DNA of 7,521 nucleotides from Bacteroidales bacterium (GCA_007132865.1 SLNU01000238.1:1-7521); one strand, 5' to 3'. Positions 1 through 6,077 are shown, numbered from the stretch's first letter. Program-made: numbers and translations. The notes: generated by a model not told the origin, from the sequence alone.

Positions 1-83
1 TAATTTTTGCGGCGTGAGAAGTCCCCGTGGCGTAGCCGTACGCATTTGCCGTCAATGATGTCTATGGCTGGTATTGCGATCAT
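1..83 (-). CDS. hisA: HisA, phosphoribosylformimino-5-aminoimidazole carboxamide ribotide isomerase (5' end only)
   Basis: This is the first 27 codons of a gene that runs off the left edge. HisA opens the sugar ring of ProFAR to give PRFAR, the substrate of HisF-HisH, in the cytoplasm. The visible N-terminus reads MIAIPAIDIIDGKCVRL and then HGDFSRRKN. This matches the first beta strand of the HisA (beta/alpha)8 barrel, with the conserved catalytic Asp at position 8 followed by the IDGKCVRL and GD(F/Y)S motifs. The start is fixed by this alignment and by the ATGA junction: the hisA ATG (83-81) overlaps the hisH TGA (82-80), which suggests translational coupling. HisF shares the barrel fold, but its N-terminus differs (it usually begins with a KRIIPCLDV-like stretch), so HisA is the clear choice. 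hisF and hisIE probably follow outside the window. Confidence 0.93.
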   Translation of the reverse strand, partial: MIAIPAIDIIDGKCVRLRHGDFSRRKN

Positions 84-676
84 AATGCAAGAAAGTTTTT
101 TAAAAGGGTCATGCCGGCTTCTCCGCTTTTCTCCGGGTGAAACTGTACACCATAGAAATTGTTCATTTCCAGGGCTGCGGTAAAGTCCCGCCCATAATGA
201 CAAAGGGCGGTGGCTTGTTTACTTTTCTCCATATAATAACTATGGACGAAATAGAAATGGCTGCTTTCGGGAATCCCATCGAACAGGGGTCCGTGCAGCC
301 CAAATACCGTGTTCCAGCCCATATGTGGAATTTTCAGCTCAGGCCGGGGGTTTTCACTGCCGAAATGCAGGACTTTCTCCGGAAAGATGTCCATTCCCGG
401 CGTGTCGCCCTCTTCCGACCGGCTCGCCATGAGCTGCATGCCGAGGCAGATGCCCAGGACCGGACCCCGGAAATTCCGGATGGCGTCTGCCAGTCCGTTG
501 TCATTCAGCACTTCCATGGCCGGGCGGGCATGGCCCACCCCGGGAAATATCAACTTGTCGGCCATTGCCAGGTCTGCCGGATCCGTGGCTGGCTCCGGGC
601 GTTGTCCCAGCCGGGCCAGGGCGTTGTTTACAGAGGCAATGTTGCCTGACTTATAGTGGATGATTTTGATCTTCAT
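80..676 (-). CDS. hisH: HisH, glutaminase subunit of imidazole glycerol phosphate synthase
   Basis: HisH hydrolyses glutamine and channels ammonia to HisF, which makes imidazole glycerol phosphate and AICAR from PRFAR. It has 198 codons from ATG 676, the usual length. It is a class I glutamine amidotransferase: the N-terminus is KIKIIHYKSGNIASV, the oxyanion motif PGVG is at 45-48, the nucleophile elbow GICLGMQ carries Cys77, and GVQFHPEKSG supplies His180 and Glu182, so the triad is complete. The family motifs PHMGWN (117-122) and FVHSYY (143-148) are present. The reading frame stays open upstream to 961, but that part lies inside the fused hisB region and resembles no protein. Alignment puts the start at 676, or at 682 (two residues more). 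No Shine-Dalgarno sequence is visible. The gene lies 47-53 bp after the hisD-C-B fusion and overlaps hisA by 4 bp. Where most family members have PGVG followed by Glu or Ala, this one has His49, a minor oddity. Confidence 0.96.
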   Translation of the reverse strand: MKIKIIHYKSGNIASVNNALARLGQRPEPATDPADLAMADKLIFPGVGHARPAMEVLNDNGLADAIRNFRGPVLGICLGMQLMASRSEEGDTPGMDIFPEKVLHFGSENPRPELKIPHMGWNTVFGLHGPLFDGIPESSHFYFVHSYYMEKSKQATALCHYGRDFTAALEMNNFYGVQFHPEKSGEAGMTLLKNFLAL

Positions 677-729
677 TATCATTATGGCGTATTTGCTGAT
701 ATATTGTCTGGTGTAATGCCGGGTTGGTG

Positions 730-3700
730 TTAAATCGACCCTTTGGTGGTGGGCAGTACCCCCGAGGGGTTGCGGGTGATCGCCATGCGAAGTGCCTTGG
801 CAAACGCCTTGAAAACGGCTTCGATGATGTGGTGGTCGTCCTCCCCCTTTGCCTTTATGTGTAAATTGCAAGCGGCAGCCTCTGAGAATGACCGGAAGAA
901 ATGGGGGTAGAGAGAGGTCGGCACGTCCCCGGTCTGGGTAGTGCCGAAACCTACCTTCCACTTGAAGAAGGTTCTTCCGCCGAAGTCGACCAGCACCTTT
1001 GCCTCGCTGTCGTCCATGGGCAGGGCAAATCCATAGCGTTCCACCCCTTTTTTGTCGCCCAGCGCCTGGCGAAATGCCTGTCCCAGTGTGATGGCCGTAT
1101 CCTCCAGGGTGTGGTGCACGTCGATGTGCAGGTCTCCCTTTGCCATTATGTCCAGGTCAAACAGTCCGTGACGCGCAATCTGGTTCAGCATATGGTCAAA
1201 AAATCCGATTCCGGTGTTGATCCCGGCCTGTCCGCTTCCATCCAGGCCCAGCCTTATCGTAATGTCGGTTTCTGCCGTCTGCCTTCTCACGGTGGCGGTG
1301 CGTTTCGGCAAGTCTTTCCCGGGGATGCCGGCGGCGGATGGTAGCTCTTCGCGCGCGCGTTCTGACCCCTCCGGTGCACCCAGCATTTCCCATGCATGTA
1401 GCAGTTTGCGGTTCTCGTCGGCTGTACCGACGGTGATGCGCAGGCATCCCTGGCATCCGGGTTCGTTGGTGCGGTTGCGCACCACCACCCCGTGTGCAGC
1501 CAGGTGGGCGTAGACGGTCTGGGTATCGGAGGTTTTGACCAGCAGGAAGTTTGCGTTGGAAGGGTAGACTTTCTCCACCATGGGCATGTCGGCCAGCTCC
1601 CCGGAGAGCCTTTCCCTTTCAAGTATGGCTTGCCGGATGCCGATGCGGTATTCCGCAAAGCTGTTCAGGGCCCTGACCGCCAGCTGGCAGGCGGGACTGC
1701 TGAGGTTATAGGGAGCCTTTGCCTTGTTTAGCACGGAGATAATTCCTGGAGAGGCATAGGCCACCCCCACCCGTGCACCGGCCAGTCCCCATGCCTTGGA
1801 AAAAGTCTGCAGCACCACCAGCTTGGGATGCTTGTCGAGTTCACCCAGCAGGCTTTCCTCCGGGCAGAAATCTATGTAGGCCTCGTCGACCACGACAATT
1901 CCGGTAAACGCTTTCATCACGCGCAGAATCGTTTCGCGTTCTTGTGTATTGGCCGTCGGATTGTTCGGGTTGCAAAAGAACAGCACTTTGCAGCCTGGCT
2001 CCATCGCCCGGATGATCGCATCGGGATCCGCGCTGAATGATTCATCCAATGGGACCTCAATGACATTCAAATCATTGATCCGTGCACTGACGGCATACAT
2101 CCCGAAGGTCGGTGGGAACACCATGATGCTGTCCCGTCCGGGGTTGGCAAAACATCTCAGGATCAGGTCAATGGCCTCGTCGCTTCCATTTCCCAGGAAG
2201 ATCTGACCGACCCCGACCCCCTTGACGGCAGCCAGGCGTTCCTTGAGGATGTCCTGGGCATATTTCGGGTAACGGTTGATGCCTTCAGGCAATGCGGAAA
2301 AAGGCGTGGGCTGTTCATTGGCATCCAGGAAGACGGCGCTTGCCGGATCCCCGCTGAACTCATCGCGGGCGCTCTTATAAGGCCGGAGCTGCCGGATGTT
2401 TTCCCTGGTCTGTTCATCCAGGTTGAAAAAGCCCGTTGACGTCCCTGCTTCCGGGCGGTTATTTTGCCCGTCTGCGGCCATTTGTGGGTCAGACTCCAGC
2501 CGGATGGAAACGGCATTGGCGTGTGCCTGCAGCTGTTCTGCCCGGGCCAGTTCGGTGATGGTGGGTCCCAGGTTGCGGAGCCCTTCCCGGCTCATCTCCT
2601 GGAAGGTGATGCTTTTCATGAAAGCCATCGTGGTGATCCCGCTCCATGCCCTGGAAGACCCGCCTGTCGGCAGGGTATGGTTGGTGCCGCTGGCATAATC
2701 ACCGGCCGACTCCGGGGTATGGTTGCCCAGAAACACGGAGCCGGCATTGTGGATCCTGCCAGCCACCTCTCCCGGGTTCTCCACCGACAGAATCAGGTGT
2801 TCGGGTCCGTAAAAATTGCTTGCCGCCACTGCTTCGTCCAGGTCGCTGACCACCATGGCCAGGCTGTTCTCAAGCGTTTTTTCGGCTATGGCTTTGCGGG
2901 GGAGGAGTCTGACCTGGATGCGGATTTCTTCCAGGGTTTGACTGATGATCTCCATGGAAGTGGCCAGCAGGACCACCTGGCTGTCTGCCCCGTGTTCGGC
3001 CTGGGAGAGCAGGTCGGCGGCGATAAAGGCTGGATTGGCGGAACCATCGGCGATGACCATCACCTCTGAAGGCCCTGCCGGCAGATCGATGGCCAGTCCG
3101 CGCCCGGCCAGCTGCATCTTTGCCTCGGTCACATAGGCATTGCCTGGCCCGAATACCTTGTCCACCTTCGGGACGCTCTCCGTGCCGAAGGCCATGGCAG
3201 CGATGGCCTGGGCACCGCCCAGCGCAAAGACACGCACATTGAACAGACTGAGGGTGTAAAGCAGCGCGGCGGACGCACCCGGTGGTGTGCAGGCGATGAT
3301 CTCCCGGCAGCCGGCCAGTCTGGCGGGAACAGCCGTCATCAGCACGCTCGACAGCAATGGGGCCGTACCACCCGGGATGTACAAACCCACCCTTTCGATC
3401 GGGAAGTAACGCATGCTGCACCGGATGCCGGGCATGGTTTCCACTTCAATGGGACGGGGCAGCTGGGCCCGGTGGAAGGCCTCGATGTTGGCGGCGGCAC
3501 GGTCAATCGCATTCTTCAGCTCCTGTGGGACCTGTTGCCCGGCCTCTTGAAGGGATTCGGGGGACAACTCCAGGGAGTTGGTTTCGTAATTGTCGATCTC
3601 ACGGGATAGGTCCCGCAGGGCGTGGTCCCCGCCCTGCTCCACACGGCTGATGATGTCACGGACCGTCCCGGCAAGTCCGGGGTTCACGTCACCGGGGCGT

Positions 3701-3750
3701 TGCAGCACCTCCGGGTATTTTTCACGGGGAACTTTTGAAAGTATTTTCAT
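730..3750 (-). CDS. hisD/hisC/hisB: HisD-HisC-HisB trifunctional fusion: histidinol dehydrogenase, histidinol-phosphate aminotransferase and IGP dehydratase
   Basis: One open frame of 1006 codons carries three complete histidine enzymes. Residues 1-420 are HisD (histidinol to histidine, NAD-dependent): GPGNAYVTEAK (201-211), IDLPAGPSE (221-229), zinc ligands Gln250, His253, Asp351 and His410, and catalytic Glu317-His318. Residues about 441-792 are HisC, a fold-type I PLP aminotransferase: RYPKY (493-497), CNPNNPT (593-599), DEAY with Asp622, the PLP lysine Lys652 in TFSKAWGLAGARVG, and substrate-binding Arg771. Residues about 815-1006 are the HisB dehydratase: GFFDHML, metal motifs HHTLE (879-883) and HHIIE (973-977), and C-terminal LPTTKG. 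The linkers are about 421-440 (polar, Gly/Pro/Thr-rich) and 793-814. No stop or frameshift separates the parts. In-frame ATGs at 2481 and 1386 could in principle start shorter products, but neither has a convincing ribosome site. The dehydratase has no HAD phosphatase domain. HisC has NPTAN where NPTGN is common. The domain order D-C-B follows gene order and reverses the reaction order. Confidence 0.95.
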   Translation of the reverse strand: MKILSKVPREKYPEVLQRPGDVNPGLAGTVRDIISRVEQGGDHALRDLSREIDNYETNSLELSPESLQEAGQQVPQELKNAIDRAAANIEAFHRAQLPRPIEVETMPGIRCSMRYFPIERVGLYIPGGTAPLLSSVLMTAVPARLAGCREIIACTPPGASAALLYTLSLFNVRVFALGGAQAIAAMAFGTESVPKVDKVFGPGNAYVTEAKMQLAGRGLAIDLPAGPSEVMVIADGSANPAFIAADLLSQAEHGADSQVVLLATSMEIISQTLEEIRIQVRLLPRKAIAEKTLENSLAMVVSDLDEAVAASNFYGPEHLILSVENPGEVAGRIHNAGSVFLGNHTPESAGDYASGTNHTLPTGGSSRAWSGITTMAFMKSITFQEMSREGLRNLGPTITELARAEQLQAHANAVSIRLESDPQMAADGQNNRPEAGTSTGFFNLDEQTRENIRQLRPYKSARDEFSGDPASAVFLDANEQPTPFSALPEGINRYPKYAQDILKERLAAVKGVGVGQIFLGNGSDEAIDLILRCFANPGRDSIMVFPPTFGMYAVSARINDLNVIEVPLDESFSADPDAIIRAMEPGCKVLFFCNPNNPTANTQERETILRVMKAFTGIVVVDEAYIDFCPEESLLGELDKHPKLVVLQTFSKAWGLAGARVGVAYASPGIISVLNKAKAPYNLSSPACQLAVRALNSFAEYRIGIRQAILERERLSGELADMPMVEKVYPSNANFLLVKTSDTQTVYAHLAAHGVVVRNRTNEPGCQGCLRITVGTADENRKLLHAWEMLGAPEGSERAREELPSAAGIPGKDLPKRTATVRRQTAETDITIRLGLDGSGQAGINTGIGFFDHMLNQIARHGLFDLDIMAKGDLHIDVHHTLEDTAITLGQAFRQALGDKKGVERYGFALPMDDSEAKVLVDFGGRTFFKWKVGFGTTQTGDVPTSLYPHFFRSFSEAAACNLHIKAKGEDDHHIIEAVFKAFAKALRMAITRNPSGVLPTTKGSI

Positions 3751-3779
3751 TAGGACAGTTTGTTCGTATTTGTGTCGTT

Positions 3780-3870
3780 GGATCTGTAGTCTGAACTGAG
3801 GTTTGGATTGGATCTGGGATCTGTAGTCGGAACTGAGGTTTGGATCGGATCTGGGATCTGGAATCGGACC
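3780..3870. repeat. 37-bp tandem repeat, about 2.5 copies, between hisG and the hisD-C-B fusion
   Basis: Copy 1 (3780-3816) and copy 2 (3817-3853) are both 37 bp and match at 35 positions. They differ at unit positions 13 (T/G) and 30 (T/C). A decayed third copy (3854-3870) matches 14 of 17 bases and runs up to the last base of the hisG stop codon. Each full unit begins and ends with GGATCTG, so that heptamer occurs five times with spacings of 30, 7, 30 and 7. The array takes up most of the 119 bp between hisG and the fusion gene. No hairpin with a T tract and no promoter-like element is evident in it, so its role is unknown. It could be a replication-slippage product. Confidence 0.9.
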
Positions 3871-4748
3871 TAAACCACCATTTTTTCTATCGGCACCACC
3901 AGTATGCCCTGGGCTCCTGCCGCTTTCAGCTTATCGATCACCTCCCAGAAGTCGGTCTCGCTGATCACAGAATGCAAGGAGGACCAGCCGGGGAGGGCAA
4001 GCGGGAGGATTGTCGGACTTTTCATGCCGGGGATCAGCGAGATGATGGTATCCAGGCTTTCGGTGGGTGCATTCAGCAGGATGTATTTGTTGTTCTCTGC
4101 CTGGCGAACGGATTGAATCCTGAACAGCAGCTTGCCGAGCAGGTCGCTCTTCTTGGGGTCCAGCTCCGGGCGGGCAATCAGGACTGCCTCGCTTTGCAAC
4201 ACGGTTTCCACCTCTTTCAGTCCGTTGCTGATCAGCGTCCCGCCCGAACTGACAATCTCAAAAATGGCATCCGCCAGTCCGAGTCCGGGTGTGACCTCCA
4301 CAGATCCGCTGATAGGGTGGATGTCTGCATTCAGTTTGTGGTCGGCTAAGTACTTTTCCAGGATATTCGGATAGGAGGTGGCGATGCGCTTGCCATTCAG
4401 GAATTGCCTGCCGGGATATTCCTGCTCCCTGGGGACGGCCACGGAGATCCTGCAGCGGGAAAACCCGAGGCGCTCCACCGTTTCCACCTTGCAGGATTTT
4501 TCCAGGACCTCGTTATAGCCGAGGATGCCTGCATCGGCCACCCCGTCGGCCACATATTGCGGGATGTCATCATCCCTCAGGAATATGATCTCCATCGGGA
4601 ATCCCCGCACACTTGCCTTTAGGTGGTTGGTTCCGTTCTGTACCTTAATCCCGCACTTGCGCAGCAGGCTTAGCGATCCCTCACTCAGGCGCCCGCTTTT
4701 CTGTATGGCAAGGGTCAGTATGTCTTTTTTCAGGTCTGCGTTATTCAT
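3870..4748 (-). CDS. hisG: HisG, ATP phosphoribosyltransferase, long form
   Basis: HisG condenses ATP with PRPP to give phosphoribosyl-ATP, the committed step of histidine synthesis. The 292-residue length identifies the long, hexameric form, which needs no HisZ partner. The N-terminal catalytic part begins LTLAIQKSGRLSEGSL, has RDDDIPQYVADGVADAGILG (58-77), and carries the family signature with the PRPP loop at 148-172 (GSVEVTPGLGLADAIFEIV, then SSGGTL). The C-terminal regulatory domain (about 218-292) is recognised from NNKYILLNAP, the SPTILPLALPGWSSLHSVI segment and AAGAQGILVVPIEKM. In this family that domain binds histidine and gives feedback inhibition. The start at 4748 fits the family N-terminus. 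It follows an A/T-rich stretch and lies 23 nt after the attenuator terminator. It is the first enzyme gene of the his operon, followed by a 119-bp repeat-filled gap before the hisD-C-B fusion. Confidence 0.97.
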   Translation of the reverse strand: MNNADLKKDILTLAIQKSGRLSEGSLSLLRKCGIKVQNGTNHLKASVRGFPMEIIFLRDDDIPQYVADGVADAGILGYNEVLEKSCKVETVERLGFSRCRISVAVPREQEYPGRQFLNGKRIATSYPNILEKYLADHKLNADIHPISGSVEVTPGLGLADAIFEIVSSGGTLISNGLKEVETVLQSEAVLIARPELDPKKSDLLGKLLFRIQSVRQAENNKYILLNAPTESLDTIISLIPGMKSPTILPLALPGWSSLHSVISETDFWEVIDKLKAAGAQGILVVPIEKMVV

Positions 4749-4771
4749 GCATTTATGGTTTTAATGAAGTC

Positions 4772-4807
4772 AAAAAAAAAGGGGATCCGCTTTTCGGCGA
4801 ATCCCCT
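4772..4807 (-). terminator. Intrinsic terminator of the his attenuator, just before hisG
   Basis: On the minus strand AGGGGATTCGC pairs with GCGGATCCCCT around a CGAAAA loop. This gives 11 positions with one T/G wobble-type mismatch, followed at once by nine T residues (4780-4772). This is a textbook factor-independent terminator. It lies between the leader peptide and hisG, only 23 nt before the hisG start, so it cannot simply end the aro transcript without also cutting off hisG. I therefore read it as the attenuator terminator. Its 5' arm can pair instead with an upstream segment at 4852-4859. Confidence 0.9.
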
Positions 4808-4894
4808 ACAGTCTGGTAAATGGTTTTTTATCTATCGTCCATACCCTGTCTGGTCCGCCACTGTTGCAGATGGTAGTAATGATGGTGGGTATGG
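4796..4894 (-). promoter_or_regulatory. Predicted antiterminator and competing hairpin of the his leader RNA
   Basis: Two mutually exclusive pairings can be read by eye. First, leader RNA GGCGGACC (4859-4852) pairs with GGATTCGCC (4804-4796), giving eight pairs (one G-U) with one bulged A. This uses up the 5' arm of the terminator, so it is an antiterminator. Second, CCATACCC (4894-4887), which lies within the first His and Thr codons of the leader peptide, is perfectly complementary over 8 nt to GGGTATGG (4846-4839). That hairpin encloses 4852-4859 and would keep it from pairing downstream. A ribosome stalled on the His codons would break the second hairpin and allow antitermination. The pairings are seen directly; the switching is inferred by analogy with known his leaders. 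Confidence 0.65.
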
Positions 4895-4908
4895 GTTATT
4901 ATGATCAT
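4828..4908 (-). CDS. hisL: HisL, histidine operon leader peptide
   Basis: This is a 26-codon frame (ATG 4908-4906, TAA 4830-4828) upstream of hisG. Residues 4-14 are ITHTHHHYYHL, so five of the eight residues from 6 to 13 are His (CAT or CAC). That is far above chance for so short a frame and is the hallmark of a his leader peptide, whose product only reports charged tRNA-His supply. Two Tyr codons (11-12) and one Trp codon (17) are also present. The stop lies 20 nt before the terminator stem. In the ribosome-stalling model, scarcity of charged tRNA-His stalls the ribosome at codons 6-13 and lets RNA polymerase read on into hisG. No strong Shine-Dalgarno sequence precedes the ATG. The enterobacterial HisL has seven consecutive His; this one is interrupted and appears to be an independent sequence. 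Confidence 0.85.
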   Translation of the reverse strand: MIIITHTHHHYYHLQQWRTRQGMDDR

Positions 4909-4937
4909 GTATCGGTTGTATCGGGCTTTATCCGGGT

Positions 4938-4945
4938 CAAAAGTA
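4938..4945 (-). promoter_or_regulatory. Possible -7 promoter element for the his leader transcript
   Basis: The minus strand reads TACTTTTG, an exact fit to the Bacteroidota -7 consensus TAnnTTTG. It ends 29 nt before the leader-peptide ATG, so a transcript would start near 4930-4933 with a short untranslated leader, as an attenuator needs. I see no TTTG-type -33 element at the expected distance upstream, which lowers confidence. An 8-bp degenerate match can occur by chance. Confidence 0.45.
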
Positions 4946-4984
4946 AGGATTATTATTGTCCCCTGCCCATTTTCTAACATGGAT

Positions 4985-5004
4985 CCGTTAATTTTGTTCA
5001 ACGG
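4985..5004 (-). other. Small stem-loop in the aroC-hisL gap
   Basis: CCGTTGA and TTAACGG can pair around an ACAAAA loop (seven pairs, one G-U). No T tract follows, so this is not a standard intrinsic terminator. It could be a 3' end-stabilising hairpin for the aro transcript or of no consequence. Confidence 0.35.
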
Positions 5005-5016
5005 CTCCCGGTTTTT

Positions 5017-5050
5017 CCTGCTTCGCTCCTCCCTGCTTCATTCCTCCTGC
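5017..5050. repeat. Short degenerate tandem repeat just after aroC
   Basis: The plus strand reads CCTGCTTCGCTCCTC (5017-5031), then CCTGCTTCATTCCT (5032-5045), then CCTGC (5046-5050). These are about 2.3 copies of a 14-15 bp unit that is purine-rich on the coding strand. It begins seven bases beyond the aroC stop codon. It is too short and imperfect to assign a role. Confidence 0.5.
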
Positions 5051-5056
5051 CCGGGT

Positions 5057-6034
5057 CTACCCCGCTTCGGCCAAAAGTTTCATGTCTGCCAATGCAATGG
5101 CGGTTATGGCTTCGATCACTACGGGAACCCGGAGTGCGATGCATGCGTCGTGCCGTCCTTGTACCTCCAGCACTTCCACTTTCCCGGTGCTGTGGCTGAA
5201 GGTGGATTGCTTTTTAGAGATGCTGGAAGTGGGTTTTACGGCCACCCGGAACACCAGCTCGTTCCCGTTGGTGAGTCCTCCGTTGATCCCCCCGGCATGG
5301 TTGCTTGCCGTTTTGCCGCTTTCATCCAGGATGGGGTCGTTATGCGCACTGCCTTTCATGCTTGCCGCCGCAAACCCGCTCCCGAATTCCACTCCCTTGA
5401 TGGCAGGCACGGCGAAGGCAAGGTGGCTGATGACCGATTCGATCGGGTCAAAGAAAGGCTCCCCCCATCCCAGCGGGACCCCGGCAGCCCGGCACTCCAC
5501 GATTCCGCCGACCGAATCCCCTTCTTCCATGGCCCTGCTAACCGCCCGCTGGATGTCCGCATCCCCTCCCGCCTCTGCCAGGCTGGCCTTGATGGAAACC
5601 GGACCCAGGATCTTTTTCGCCAGGGCGCCGGCAGCCACCAGTGCCAGGGTGAGCCGCCCGGAAAAATGTCCGCCTCCGCGCGGGTCATTAAAGCCTTCGA
5701 AGCGCTTCCATGCCACAAAATCCGCATGTCCCGGACGAGGGGTTGTTTTTAATTTTTCATAGTCGGATGGGCGGGTGTTCTTGTTGGCAAAAAGGATCGT
5801 CAGCGGGGCGCCCGTCGTATGTCCGTTGAAGCAGCCGGAGATAATCTCGGGCCGGTCCTCCTCCACTCGGGGGGTGGTTCCTTTTGCGCCCGGCTTGCGG
5901 CGCTCCAGGTCTGACTCCATGGCCTGACCGTCGAACGGAATACCGGGAGGGCAGCCATCAATGGTGATCCCGACTGCAGGTCCATGTGACTCCCCGAATA
6001 TATGAATGCGAAAAATTCTTCCAAAGGTGTTCAT
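5057..6034 (-). CDS. aroC: AroC, chorismate synthase (short divergent form)
   Basis: Chorismate synthase removes phosphate from EPSP to make chorismate, the last step of the shikimate pathway, using reduced FMN. The N-terminal signature is clear: FGRIFRIHIFGESHGPAVG with catalytic His17, then IDGCPPG. The second conserved His is His103 in RPGHADF. GDSVGGIVE, the HAGGINGGLTNGNELVFR segment, KPTSSI and GRHDACI complete the family pattern. The length is 325 residues, compared with about 350-360 for most members. The usual SSARET motif is replaced by HFSGRLT (123-129), which keeps the Arg and Thr. The frame is open upstream to 6148, but those 38 codons overlap the end of aroA and do not resemble AroC, so the ATG at 6034 is chosen. 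It lies 43 bp after aroA. The signatures leave no doubt about the family; the substitution marks a divergent subgroup rather than a dead enzyme. Confidence 0.96.
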   Translation of the reverse strand: MNTFGRIFRIHIFGESHGPAVGITIDGCPPGIPFDGQAMESDLERRKPGAKGTTPRVEEDRPEIISGCFNGHTTGAPLTILFANKNTRPSDYEKLKTTPRPGHADFVAWKRFEGFNDPRGGGHFSGRLTLALVAAGALAKKILGPVSIKASLAEAGGDADIQRAVSRAMEEGDSVGGIVECRAAGVPLGWGEPFFDPIESVISHLAFAVPAIKGVEFGSGFAAASMKGSAHNDPILDESGKTASNHAGGINGGLTNGNELVFRVAVKPTSSISKKQSTFSHSTGKVEVLEVQGRHDACIALRVPVVIEAITAIALADMKLLAEAG

Positions 6035-6077
6035 CTGTCCGATACTTTTTTGAGATGCGGGTTTGTTGTAAGCGTGT

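Noticed and set aside
137..649. Plus-strand open frame opposite hisH (and similar frames at 901-1344, 2464-3069, 3840-4349 and 6204-6809)
   Set aside because: All are antisense to genes with intact catalytic motifs, and none shows a recognisable protein pattern or start context.
677..961. An N-terminal extension of HisH of up to 95 residues
   Set aside because: The frame is open, but it lies inside the fused hisB region, and the translation is His/Arg/Pro-rich with no family resemblance. The HisH N-terminus aligns from 676 or 682.
3780..3870. CRISPR array
   Set aside because: The units are directly adjacent with no unique spacers, and there are only about 2.5 copies, so this is a simple tandem repeat.
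4772..4930. T-box or other riboswitch upstream of hisG
   Set aside because: No T-box sequence or specifier-loop arrangement is seen, and the His-rich leader frame explains the region better.
4985..5004. Intrinsic terminator of the aro cluster
   Set aside because: The stem is short and no T tract follows on the minus strand, so I list it only as a stem-loop.
4901..5752. A long plus-strand open frame of 283 codons opposite aroC and the his leader
   Set aside because: It is antisense to a clearly recognised chorismate synthase. Its translation is Arg/Pro/His/Gly-rich with no domain, as expected for the shadow of a GC-rich gene.
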